Below the pieces are notes generated by a model. It searched no databases and was not told the origin of the DNA. It worked only from the letters and a program-made list of their open reading frames with translations. A DNA stretch of 64,000 nt. Origin: Agarophyton chilense (taxonomy: Eukaryota; Rhodophyta; Florideophyceae; Gracilariales; Gracilariaceae). Below are positions 45,520-56,498 of this stretch, one piece after another. Position 1 is the stretch's first letter. Each line of letters opens with the position of its first letter. Where the stretch lies: the NCBI GenBank assembly GCA_030374765.1, contig JARGXX010000100.1:992001-1056000 (forward strand), read 5' to 3'. The position numbers and the translations under genes are program-made.

Positions 45520-45700
45520 GTGCAGGCATCGAGCAAATACTCGCTTATGTATCTCGGCAAAAAGATGGGCTATGTGCACCTATATGACATTGAAAGTGGT
45601 AGCGCGTTTTACATGAATGGAGTTTCTGAGACAAGTTTGTGGGCTACAGCACAGCCGACTGCGACTGGAGGTCTTATCGGAGTAGACCGCGCCGTGAAGC
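45520..45700 (+). pseudogene. Clathrin heavy-chain-like fragment
   Basis: About 60 residues, including KMGYVHLYDIESGSAFYMN and TATGGLIGV, resemble the end of the N-terminal beta-propeller of clathrin heavy chain, where animal and fungal proteins read KYGYIHLYDIETGTCIYMN and ATGGIIGVNRKGQV. The similarity fades right after GVDRA, and no further clathrin exons are visible on either side. It is therefore a captured exon or pseudogene piece and not a functional coat protein. It sits between the Harbinger relic and a retroelement integrase remnant. Confidence 0.6.
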
Positions 45701-45757
45701 CCTATGAACGTATGGGATCAATATCGGTACAGTAATGTACCGTAAAAGCAGCCCAAC

Positions 45758-46117
45758 ATGCGCTGTACGGACCGAAGGGTGTCCGGCACACGTCCATTCG
45801 GCCGTGTCACGAGGATTGTAGAGCAGCTCCAACGTCAAGATGATACAAAGTACAACCATAGATTCGCAGTTGGAGATGAAGTATTATTGGTATTCGGAAA
45901 AGCTTTAAACCCCAACGTTAAGTTACAACCGTTTCAATCAAAGTTCTACGGTCCCTGTAGAATAGCGAAAGAAATACACCCTCGATATGTGCTGGTCTCA
46001 CTGTATCAGAAAAACACTGGACAGGGTGTATACGTCCGACGAGTTATGGTTTATAAGAGAAGACCCGAACACCTACAGGACGACACCATGAGTATGGGCG
46101 AAGAATGCTCAGAATAA
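45758..46117 (+). pseudogene. Retroelement integrase C-terminal fragment (gypsy-like)
   Basis: VGDEVLLVFGKALNPN and QSKFYGPCRIAKEIHPRYV form the C-terminal SH3-like domain that follows gypsy integrases. An isolated fossil fragment without visible neighbours of the same element. Confidence 0.6.
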
Positions 46118-48920
46118 TCCCTTGATTTAACATCGAAGCGCAGATATGTCATTCTGCTCCCAGTTTGCGTGAACTATGACAGGCCTACGTCGAGTTTATT
46201 CTAAGCGGTAACATGGTCTACCCGGATCTACTTTCCCTCAGCGGATGGCCCCTTTGTACCTTAACAAACATCATTTGGAAAAATTCTTGTGGAACCTTTA
46301 TCACTTCTTCCTTGCTTTGTTCAAAATATATGGACCGTTCCTCGGCGGTCACTATAGCTAGTTGCCTAGTATGATGACTGATAGTGTCCATGCTGGAGTC
46401 AAAATCAGTATTGATACCCCATTTACAACTTTTCTCTACCAACACGTATTGGGGCAGTATGGACATCTCCCCGATTCGGAGCTCTATTTTAAAAAAACAA
46501 ACACTTTTCTAGAGCACTACTCGGAAACTTCCAGAACCAGTTACCTCCTCCAGGAAGACTGTATGACTGTGCCTATTATGTCTGACTGGGAACACAGAGA
46601 GAATTCGTTCTCGTTACACTAAACTTAAGATCGCCCGGCGTAGAAATCTTTGAGTGCAGGGGTATGTTAGACGTGTGAGACGCACGAGCGCTACGTGCGC
46701 CGCTTCGTGTATATGAAGGTAAGCGAAGCACGTCGGTCTAACAATCGCAATCAACTAATATAGTAATTATTTTATTATTCGGACATAGGGCTGTCAATAG
46801 GATATTTATTTAGAGCCACAAATGCAGTACCAAACCAAAATGTGTTCTGCGTCGAGTAAAATGCGCAATTAGGGACAGGCTGGCCGGTTGGGACCATAAA
46901 CCGCACGACTTTTCGTGCCGGATGGCCTCCATATTGTCTGTATAAGGTCGACCTCGGCCAGCTCGGGCCAACTATGGTCAAGTCAGGGCGACTAAAGCGG
47001 CTCACTCTCCCTTCTTTTGCACCAAAATATCTCTTAGCACAGTCTGTTCCTCTCTTTCCATCAACTTTTCGCCTTTTTTTCTTTACTTAGAGGTTCGGTC
47101 CACCCTCTACGGCGACTGTGCTCATCTTTTCTGCAAACCCAGTAATCAAGTAGGACTGCTTAACACCCTCTTTTGTTAACAGAACCGCGTGATACGACGT
47201 AGGGCTCACAATCTTCGGCCATTTTTCATTTGTCCAAGAGTGAGTGACTTTGACAGCTCTTTTGGTATTGTGCGCAAGTACTGAGTTCTGTCTGTTTTGC
47301 ATATAGCGAAAACTGCTGCAAGTTTTTCAAGCGAATACTCAACTGTGAAAGATTCCGCTTCGGAAGTGGAAGTCGTCAGCGTCCCCAAGCAAAACACACC
47401 TCTCACCGACTCATCACTTTCTACCGAACCGCTTAGCAAATAGCACGCCCCTCACGTCTTTCAAGTCGGGATTCAACCTTAGAAGCGTCGCCGCAGTCTT
47501 CTATCTTATAAAATCTTCTTGAGGCGTTGTGTAGTTTGGTGCAGCAAACTGCAGAGGTAGCGCCAATCAGAGGTCCCCCAAGGCGTTTGTAAGCACACAC
47601 AGGCACTACAACGCGCTTTTTACGAAGGTAAAGACGTCTCATGGCGGTTATAAGATATAAAATTTTCCAAAGCTCACGATCTTTGAGTTCATTGTAAAAG
47701 TTGTCTTCGTCGTGCCGAAGGCATAGAAACGAACACCATTTTCTAAAAAGTTTGCGATATGAACATCTAGTTCTGTACATCTTGGTATTAGCCTTTACAA
47801 AAATCATTTCTCACATCAAATCTTTATATCTTTGCTTGTGCATGCCACATGTTTATTGAACATTTTATCATCCGCACTCCCTACCCATTAAACTATTTCT
47901 TTTTGTCGTCTTTCTTTAACTTCTTTTCTCTGCCCTATTCTGGGCTGGTACTTTCGAGAGCATATCTACTACTTGTGTTCATTTGGGGTTTAGCCACCTG
48001 TGTTGTAAAACCTAATTACTTTGAACGAAAACGACGTTAAAAACATGAGCGTGCTGGTGACAAGGAATTACTGGACGACAACGTTCTCGGAAGTGGTTTT
48101 TAAAAAAATGTTGAGAGCCATGGTCCGCCCATTCGCAAAGTTCTCTCCTGGTGCTAGTGAGCTGGGAACCGTCAACAATTTCTTCCTGCAATTAACACCG
48201 GGTTTAAAAAATGAGTATAGCCAAATCGGCAATAATTCTGGAAATCTTCAATTCAAAGTGGAGTGTTTCAGAATGCTTTTAGCAAGTCAAAATATATTTT
48301 AGTACGGAGCGCGGAACCCGTCTAAATATTGTCATATATTCTGTTGCGTCTCACAGATTCTTCGTTGAGTTGGTCAGAACGGAGTTTGGTTTCAATTCCT
48401 GTGTTAAGAATAGAATGTGGCCATAAAACGAATGCTCCTTTTTGTATCCGAAGCACTTTCATTTTCAATGTGATTTTTTCCGCCAGACAGGTTCAATAAA
48501 TAAAGGAAAACGCCAAGATATGCGAGAAGTTCTAAAATATGCATTATGGAGCATCTACAATCGCGATTTTTCAGTTTTTCTAATCGGGCAATAAATATGC
48601 CGATCAGCGAGAAAACTCATTCAAATGCAGGCCACAAATTGTTTTCTTATTTTCGCGGCGTATTACCAACACTTGGGTTTAATGTTTTTCATCATGCCGT
48701 AAAGAAAAATGAGAAAAACGTTTGTGACATTTGTTTTTCCAAAGCAACAGGATGGGGGTCTTTTCATATGGTAGACTTTTACTGCAAAGCCGAAGCTAGA
48801 TGCGGATAGTTTTCTCCGTTTTTAAAGCATAAATACGGTTAGCCTTTTTCCATCAAAGTCCAAACTCCTTATAGAAAACGGCAGCAAGCATCGGTGTTCA
48901 CTTGGTAGGCAATCATCTCG
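46118..48920. other. Unassigned region with short open frames
   Basis: Minus-strand frames at 47087-47302, 47206-47439 and 47433-47807 are adjacent and protein-like (for example KVTHSWTNEKWPKIVSPTSY). They could be pieces of one spliced or decayed host gene, but I recognise no domain. Plus-strand frames at 48021-48302 and 48546-48809 are likewise unidentified. Confidence 0.3.
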
Positions 48921-49760
48921 ATGGATCGCGATTCTCGACGTCATAACAATGAACATAGCGGACAAGGAAAACGGCCTCGATCCGATGGTAGTAGAAGCTC
49001 TTCACGAGACTCTAACACAAATCAAAATCCAAGAAATGATGTTGCAATGCCGGACTCTGCACACATCCAAAGCCCGCCGCGACGCAGGGAACTGTCAATT
49101 AGAGAGCTTCTCAATCCAGTGACCAACAGTGAGCAGCTTCTGCAGAGCCCTCGGCGACAAGCTGGGCACATGCGGAATAGTCCGGAGCTTGACTCCCAGT
49201 CAACTAGACCAGAGCCTGGGCACGCCAGGAAGAGGTCGCGAGGGTTAGGAGAGGTGCCCGACTGGCTCCCCGAGACGTTGTTGCAACTTTCGGTGATGCG
49301 TAGTGCATCCGGCGCTGGGCCTAGCAGCGGTGTGGTGTCCCAGAGGAACACGGAAGGCGGAAGTGCTGAAGAGAATCGTCGCAGTCATAATGGCGGCGGT
49401 GCAGCTCAGTCCAACAAAGTGTGTTGTGAGATATGTGGAAAGATGGTGCATAGGACCGGTATTTCGCGACACATGGCTGTACATAATCCAAACAGGGTAC
49501 GCCACTCATGCGGACAATGCGACAAAACGTTTTTGGACAAAGGAGCGTTGAGCAAACACATGCAGATACATGATCCCTCGTGCAGGTTTACATGCAGTCA
49601 TTGCGGCAAGAAATTCATCAGCAGGGGCAACCTAGAGACGCACATTCATACGCATGATCCACAGAACAGGCCTAGATTTGAGTGCGACGGATGCGGCAAG
49701 ACTTATGCACAAAGGTCGCACTTAATGAAACACAAGAGGGACGCTTGTAGGCGTCGATAG
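48921..49760 (+). CDS. C2H2 zinc-finger protein, probable transcription factor
   Basis: An intact single-exon frame of 279 residues starting at ATG 48921. Residues 1-160 are Ser/Arg/Pro-rich and disordered, with a short hydrophobic motif LSIRELLNPV near residue 53 of the kind seen in some regulatory proteins. Four tandem zinc fingers fill residues ~168-279: CEICGKMVHRTGISRHMAVH, CGQCDKTFLDKGALSKHMQIH (given as landmarks only), one with CSHCGKKFISRGNLETHIH, and a last C2HC finger ending KHKRDAC. TGEKP-like linkers are replaced by short NPN/DPS/DPQ linkers. It probably acts in the nucleus as a sequence-specific DNA-binding regulator. It is the only apparently functional host gene in the window. 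An AATAAA signal lies near 49940. Confidence 0.85.
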   Translation: MDRDSRRHNNEHSGQGKRPRSDGSRSSSRDSNTNQNPRNDVAMPDSAHIQSPPRRRELSIRELLNPVTNSEQLLQSPRRQAGHMRNSPELDSQSTRPEPGHARKRSRGLGEVPDWLPETLLQLSVMRSASGAGPSSGVVSQRNTEGGSAEENRRSHNGGGAAQSNKVCCEICGKMVHRTGISRHMAVHNPNRVRHSCGQCDKTFLDKGALSKHMQIHDPSCRFTCSHCGKKFISRGNLETHIHTHDPQNRPRFECDGCGKTYAQRSHLMKHKRDACRRR

Positions 49761-51460
49761 AAGCCAAGTATATGATCGAAGCAGTTTTGTTGAAGAAAAT
49801 GTCACAGAATCATTGGCTCGCGCAAGTTTCGTTGACACTATACATTAGCCAGCAAAGCAATGCATCTTTGAAGTGCGGTATCATCAGTCTCGCTTTGCTT
49901 TTATTTGATCTCCCAAGCAACAAGTTCTTGTTTAGAAAAGAAATAAAACCTGCAAAGGTGCAAAGGATGTGATGTGCACCACATCTGACCATCTGTGAGA
50001 CTGTATGCATATGCGCGCAAATGCGGTGTTTTTGAAGAAGTTTGAGTCTGGTTTGCAGCCTCGCGCATGTCCTACGAGGAGATGAGCTGAGTGGTACCTC
50101 TTTAGTTTTAAGAGAAGCTTGTTACAGCTCTTGTGTAACTTACAACCTAACGATACAAGGAAAGAATGTATGAGCATAGAATACTTTAAATTAGAGAAAA
50201 GAACAAAAGTTTGATGGTGCTACTACGTCACACCATTGTTCTCAGGGCGGTATTTGTCAATGAAAATTTGCTTCTTATCAACAAAATGTATTGGTTTTGA
50301 AATAGAATCAACCATTGGGAAACGCAGAAGTTAAAACGTAAGATCAAACAAAGAAAATCGTAAAGGATGAGTGCTGTCGAATTCACTATCTGCGAGTTGT
50401 GCCTAAAGATTACAAAAACACACACATATATATAGAATAATCATTAATTCTTTGGGAATAAATATATCTCTCGAGAATAGTTTACTAATATATTCTTTAA
50501 AAACAGTTTAAGAAGTGCGAAAAATTAGAACATATTTATACCACTCACGCAACGATAATGTTTCCTTTTGTGAAATATCGGTCGATGAAATCTTGCTTCA
50601 TTAGTAACTTGCCCATGTTTTGTAACAGAAATCAGTCCCTTGAAAAGCATAGCGCTTATCACAAGTTAAGCGGTCGTGACGTAGTTCAGTAATTTTTTCC
50701 TCTGACATAGGCTCTCTATAGATATTAATGGTCGGGGAACGTACGGGACACAGGCACAAGCCCATCGCGATCTTGTGCACCGGAAGGTAGAACCTTACGC
50801 ACTCAGTGAGTCCCAGAGAGACCTCAGTGCCCCAAGGGTGGGTGGTGTGGGTTTCAAAACGAAAAAAACGTGACAACGCCATAAGGTGGCATGCACGCCC
50901 ACGCGAGACGCGATCCGAGGAGGGACGATCCCCGGCGAGGAAGGGAAGATGATCCGACGACGGCGAGCCGGGGCCTTCGTTGGGTATATCTATCATTTCG
51001 GCTATAGAGATCCAAAACAGATCGACTTCTGCATGCCTTGAAATCCCATTGCTGAACAATCAACTTGATCAATGAAGAAAGAAAATTTGGAGTGACGCAA
51101 CAAGCAAGTTCTACCAGCAGTTACATCCTAGGTACCAAAGGTACGTAAAAATCTTTGTCTCCCAATCGTGAGAAGCAAGGAGCGGACTCACCCATAAATA
51201 TGGAAAACATATAACTGTGCCATGCACGGATCGAAGCCTGTCGTAGTTTTCTAAAGATACAGTCGGCACCACACAATACCCTTCTACTCCTCCCAAAACG
51301 TCGCACGCGGCAGCAGAAACCAAAGGAACCTGTCGCCTGGAGCAACGTTCTAATACCAAGCCCCTCCGGTTCCGGCCCAAGGCGACACTCTCCTACATCA
51401 TATGCGAACCTTTTCATTGCGCGTTGCCACACACAATACGGCTCCCCAGCTCTCAAGCCC
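49761..51460. other. Unassigned region before the young copia element
   Basis: 49.8-50.6 kb is AT-rich. From 50.69 to 51.46 kb the base composition rises and minus-strand frames at 50601-51059 and 51121-51465 are open, but no family is recognisable. Confidence 0.35.
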
Positions 51461-51465
51461 GCCAC

Positions 51466-51699
51466 TTACAGCGAAGGTTATGTTCTGAACAAGTTGCTTG
51501 TTGAGGTAGCAAACATATGTTACAGTGTTTGCTACCTCGCTTTTATGATAATCAAAAACATACGAGAGAGAAGGTAGTAACAGTACAATGACGAGAGCAT
51601 TTGTTATAATGCTCTCGTAAAATATTCAAATACAAAACAATATATATTCAGAGTTTGAATATCAAACTTTTGAATACTACAAACACAAACTCACTGAGA
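51466..51699 (-). repeat. 3' LTR of the young copia element
   Basis: 234 bp. In element orientation it starts TCTCAGTGAG directly after a polypurine tract (GAGGGGGGC) and ends CGCTGTAA, so it lacks the usual TG...CA ends if the target duplication is placed correctly. Confidence 0.85.
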
Positions 51700-52413
51700 G
51701 CCCCCCTCGCTCATGCAAGGAGTAATACCGAGAAAGTTACGGTGTTGAATGAACGAATCTCCGTTCAGTGATTTGGTGAACATATTCGCGGGATTCTTTG
51801 CAGACTCAATGTACTTCACAGAGACCAGTTTGTTTTTCACAGCATCAAGAACATAATGGAATCGGATCTCAATATGCTTAACGCGACGCATACCAAGCAC
51901 ATCTTGAGACCATGCTATTGTCCCTAGGTTGTCCTCATAAATCACAATGGGTTCTTGTATCGGAGTAGAAAGCTCGTCAAAGATGTTCCTGACCCAAACT
52001 AGCTGTTTGATGCACTCCGACAATGCATAAAATTCTGCTTCAGACGTTGAGAGGGCGGTAGATTTTTGCAATTTCGAGCTCCATAAAACTGGTACAGAGC
52101 CAACTGCAATGCAGTGTCCCCCACAGGAGCGACGTTTTTCAAGATCTCGTCCCCAATCAGCATCAGCCCAGGCAAGTACAGTGGACTCGTTCTGGCGCGG
52201 GAATGAGAGGCCATAGTCTTCTGTTCCAATCAGGTATCTAATAACCTTCTTCATACACTGCCAGTGAGATGGTGAAGGAGATGATGAGAATTTGCCAAGC
52301 ATGGAAACTGCAGTGGTGATGTCCGGTCGGGTTCGTGTGGAAAGAAACAATAGACAGTCAAGAATCTCCTTGTATGGTACGGAGGCCATGAAGGCATGAT
52401 TAGAGTCAGACAA
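51691..52413 (-). pseudogene. copia RNase H region
   Basis: STRTRPDITTAVSMLGKFSS, AWADADWGRDLEKRRSCGG, STSEAEFYALSECIK and IEIRFHYVLDAVKN are the standard landmarks of copia RNase H. Fossil part of the young copia element. Confidence 0.85.
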
Positions 52414-52922
52414 CGTGGCTTTCGAATTACTCTCTTGATAAGAGGCTTCTGGTGGAGTACGATACGGTCATTCATTTCAATGATAGACACACCAAGATAT
52501 AAATCCGTTTTGCCAAGATCGGAGATATCGTATTGATTACTTAACATGTGTTTGGTCCAAGTGGTCAATTCCGAGGGTCCAAAAATACTGAGGTCGTCAA
52601 CATAGGCAAGAACGATAACCATAGCAGAGTCCTTTGTGTAATTAAACAGACAAGGAGCAGACTGACATTGCTGGAATCCAATAGAGCGGAGAAACGTCGA
52701 AAGGTCTTCATATCATAGACGCAGGGCCTCACGCGTACCATAAAGAGATTTTATTAGTCGAACAATATGCCCATCAGCTTCTGGAATTCCGGGAATGGTG
52801 GGAAGCTTGATCCAAACAAGGTTGTCTTCGGGCATACGAGCGTGGAGGAAGGCTCCTTTGACATCAATGTGTTGTCGATTCCAGTTCTTAGCAGTGGCGA
52901 GAGCCAGAACGATACAAAACAC
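52251..52922 (-). pseudogene. copia reverse transcriptase region
   Basis: HIDVKGAFLHARMPEDN (near 52850) and VLAYVDDLSIFGPSEL (near 52590) are the catalytic blocks of copia reverse transcriptase. Fossil part. Confidence 0.85.
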
Positions 52923-52987
52923 TTCAAAGTTCAGTACTGGAGCATAAAGATTTTCACTGTCCGAGGGTGATTGAAAGTTACCTCGAG

Positions 52988-54286
52988 CTACCAGACGAGC
53001 GTTGAAACGAAGAGAATTCCCTTGATGATCTCGTTTGAGACGTAGAATAATTCCGGAGGGAATGGCGGGACAATGAGAGTCGTCGGCATAAGTATAGGTA
53101 CCAAGGGAGACAATGGTGTCAAACTCCTTTTTGATGGATTCGAGCCAAGATCAGATTCAGGAGACTTCAAGGCTTGACGAAGAGTAGGCTCGTCATTAGA
53201 GCTTATAGATTTAGGTAACACTCGGCTGGCAAGAGCACATGAAGCAGATTGGTGTAAATCTTCAATATCAGAAGGAAAGTCTCCAAGGTCAGGATCATAG
53301 GTGGAGTCCTTTGCAAAGTAGTGCGTAAGGGAGGTTAATTGGCTCGGGGCACTGTCATTCGAAATAAAATCCGTGTCATTCCCAGTAATGGCCATAGGGG
53401 AGGAGGTTTCCTCTTCGTCATCGGATGAGATGTATCCATCAGTTGTAGGAGGGAAGGCAGACGGGGTGGGCCGTGACGAGTTGGCCATGGATTGCAGTCC
53501 GAGAAATTCGGATTCGAAGAAGCGCACGTGCTTAGTGTGAACAATTTCAGTTGATGTGGCAATGTAGTATAATCCACCATTAGTGTGGCCGAGATTGACG
53601 CCCTCAATAAGACGAGGTTCCATCTTGCGAAGTTTATCTTCCCGAATCATTACAAGGGCACGGCAGCCGAATGGGCGGAAATGCCGTATATAGCGTGGGT
53701 ACTCTTGGAAAAGAGCCATATATGGGATTGCATCAGTAGATCGATGTAGAATGGCATTCTTTGCGTCAACCACGTGTTGAAGAGCATACGGCCAGTAAGA
53801 GAGGGGAATGTGTGCTTGATTAAGACAGGCACGAATAGGACCCATAGGTATTGCGATACTACGCTCAGCTAGTCCATTGGAAGACGGTGTATATGAGGAA
53901 GAAGTGGTGATAGAAACACCGAGACGTTTGAGAGTCTTTTGGGCCTTGAAAAATTCTGAACCACCGTCAGTGTGCAACGATCGTGTCTGAAATCCGGATT
54001 GGCGTTCAAACCATTTTATAAACGTCAGGATAACATCAGAAGCTTCATTCTTGCGTTTCAGAGGAGCGGCGAAGAGGAAGCGAGTTTTCTCGTCAACAAT
54101 GACAATGTAGTACAAGTATCCGTCGGTAGACTTCGTGCCCGCACTCGTGATATCGGCATGGAGATGTCCGGGTTGGAGTGCAGAAGAGAGAGATCCACGA
54201 AAAGACTTGCGAAACTTCCCCTTTGCACACGGTAAGCAGTGGGAAGAAGTAGCTGTTTGAGTGGGTAATAAACCACTGTGGAGCAT
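52988..54286 (-). pseudogene. copia integrase region
   Basis: CLPCAKGKFRKSF (end of the zinc-binding motif), HADITSAG, IVDEKTRFLFAAPLK, SLHTDGGSEFF and SYTPSSNGLAERSI mark the copia integrase core with its DDE residues; the C-terminal third is the variable linker to the reverse transcriptase. Fossil part. Confidence 0.85.
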
Positions 54287-54358
54287 TTTTCGCAGAAGGT
54301 CCTTGTTTGCAGTATGACCAAGTCTGTTATGCCAAAGCTCAACTTGTGAGACACTGAC

Positions 54359-55807
54359 TTACGTGTGAGCAGCGTGAGAGGTTTTGGGGTGAGAGTTCGT
54401 TAAATCAAGTTCACGGACTTCTATGTCCTCAGGCTCCATACTGTCGACAGAGTCCAAGTCATCGTCGTTACCATCGGAAGAAATCAGACCAGAAGAGTCA
54501 CTGAGGTGGTCATCTGTTCTAAGAATATCAGACACGCGGGCCATCATGGCCGACTCCATCGAGGATAAGGATGGGCTTGATGGTGTTGAGACAGCCATGG
54601 TGCTGGTGGGAATGTAGTAAAGACCATCCGACTTCCGTTCAGCAGTACCAATGATTCGAAGATTATCATCAAGGTCAATTATGAGTGCAGTTTGCGGAAG
54701 GAACAAAACGGCTAAGTTCTTGGCCGTGAGCGCTGGAATTGAAAGGAGGCTCATAGCGATGTTTGGTGAGACGAGTGTGTTGCTGAGGGTAACAGTAGTG
54801 CTACGACCTTCGTGCGACCAGGTGACTGGACGAACAACTCTTTCGGTTGCCAATATTTCCGAATTGTCGCCAAGTGCAATGGGAATGTCGCAGGTATAGC
54901 TTCGTAAGAGGGGTTCGGAAGAAGGTGTGAGATGGGTAGTAGTGCCGGAGTCCAGCATCATCATCTCGTCCGAATGGTCCGACATCATGACACGAGCCAT
55001 TGCCGCGCGGTTTGATGGGGTAGAGGTAGGGGGTTTGTTATTACCTGATTTTCTTGAGTAACTTGAATCCTTCCGGGTTTCCTTTTGTTGTTCCGAGTTT
55101 CGGTTCAGACGATTATTTTCGTTCAGAGGGTTCAAAAAGCAGCGATCTGTGCTATGGTTGTCTCTTCTACAGATGGCACATCGGCGCTTGGCTGCGTCGG
55201 ATTTCTCCCTTTCCTTCTGGTAAGAGTTTCCATAAGTTCTGTGCTCGTCAAGAAGTCGAGTGGAAACCAAGTCCCATGTGGTCGTATCCGAGGACAATGT
55301 CTTGATTGCGGCACAAACAGCATTCATTTCGTGTGTGGCCATAGACGATACCAATAGGGCAACGGTGAGTTCTTCCGGTAGTTTGGTATTCATTGCTGCC
55401 AGTTGTTCAACGATACCAGCCATTGTGTCAATGTGACAGCCGAGATTCTGTTTCATATCTGAATAGCGGAGATTGACCAGCTCACAGATTTTGGTAATTT
55501 GCGATGCTGTGGATGTGGATGCATACCGGTTGTCAAGGCGTTTCAGCATTCGGTGTGGATTTCCAATCTCTGACTGGGCGACTCTTAGCGCTTTATCAGA
55601 TAAAGCAAAGACGATTATTGCACTTGCTTTCTTCTGGTTTGTCTCAAATTCTTTCCGTTTTTCATCGTCACTGGAGTACGGGTTACGGGTTTGTGAAATA
55701 GTGTTTGCGATTCCCTTCGCATCACATGCCGACTCAATACGGATTCTCCACAGTTTGTAGTCGTGCGTTTCCTCGAAAGGCTTGATCCTGGTCTTTTCAG
55801 ATTCCAT
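54359..55807 (-). pseudogene. copia gag and protease region
   Basis: A 482-residue frame starting MESEKTRIKPFEETHDYK, with the UBN2-like gag fold in its first ~230 residues. A zinc knuckle follows (CAICRRDNHSTDRC, near 55160), then the protease site MMLDSGTTTHLTP (near 54955). Fossil part. Confidence 0.85.
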
Positions 55808-55872
55808 GATAAAGAGAAGTCGGTGAGGTTTAAAGTTATAAAAGCGCTGGTTAAGATGCTGGGCCCATAACC

Positions 55873-56107
55873 TTACAGCGAAGGTTATGTTCTGAATAAG
55901 TTGCTTGTTGAGGTAGCAAGCATATGTTACAGTGTTTGCTACCTCGCTTTTATGATAATCAAAAACATACGAGAGAGAAGGTAGTAACAGTACAATGACG
56001 AAAGCATTTGTTATAATGCTCTCGTAAAATATTCAAATACAAAACAATATATATTCAGAGTTTGAAATATCAAACTCTTGAATACTACAAACACAAACTC
56101 ACTGAGA
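55873..56107 (-). repeat. 5' LTR of the young copia element
   Basis: 235 bp, nearly identical to 51466-51699. In element orientation it is followed by GGTTATGGGCCCAGC, the likely primer-binding region. Confidence 0.85.
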
Positions 56108-56114
56108 GCCACTC

Positions 56115-56300
56115 GTGCAACGAACATTGGTAAAGAACCGAGCTGTACCTCGTCAAAAAGCATATCGACGAATTTTTCCGAACTCTACCGTAGGCGACTA
56201 TATTCTGGTCGCACTGGAAGATTTTCATGCCGGAGCAAAACTTGCTTTTCGATGGAGAGAACCGAGAAGGATAGTCCGAATTCTTGTTCAAGGATCTACC
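56115..56300 (+). pseudogene. Retroelement integrase C-terminal fragment
   Basis: STVGDYILVALEDFHAGAKL and WREPRRIV resemble the C-terminal domain of gypsy integrases. It begins immediately beyond the copia target duplication, so the young copia may have inserted into this older fragment. Confidence 0.5.
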
Positions 56301-56498
56301 AATCTAAGCAGTTCCCAGGGTTTACTATTTGTTCAGGCTGCCCTTTATAGGCAGCCAAACTATCCTCCAGCTTCAAATCACTGGTCACAGACTTTTCAAA
56401 ATTTTGTATCTAGTTCCAATCGTTTTGGTTACAAACTCTGCGCCACTATTACGATACAGTTCCCAAAAACTGTATCTGTTCTTGTCCGATTGTAACGA

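Larger units (their letters stand above)
51466..56107 (-). mobile_element. Young Ty1/copia LTR retrotransposon
   Basis: LTRs at 51466-51699 and 55873-56107 differ by about four substitutions and one indel in ~235 bp, so insertion was recent on the scale of this window. GCCAC is duplicated on both sides (51461-51465 and 56108-56112). Coding parts on the minus strand are gag and protease (54359-55807), integrase (52988-54286), reverse transcriptase (52251-52922) and RNase H (51691-52413), in copia order. Internal length is about 4.2 kb. It is broken, with a handful of breaks. Confidence 0.9.
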
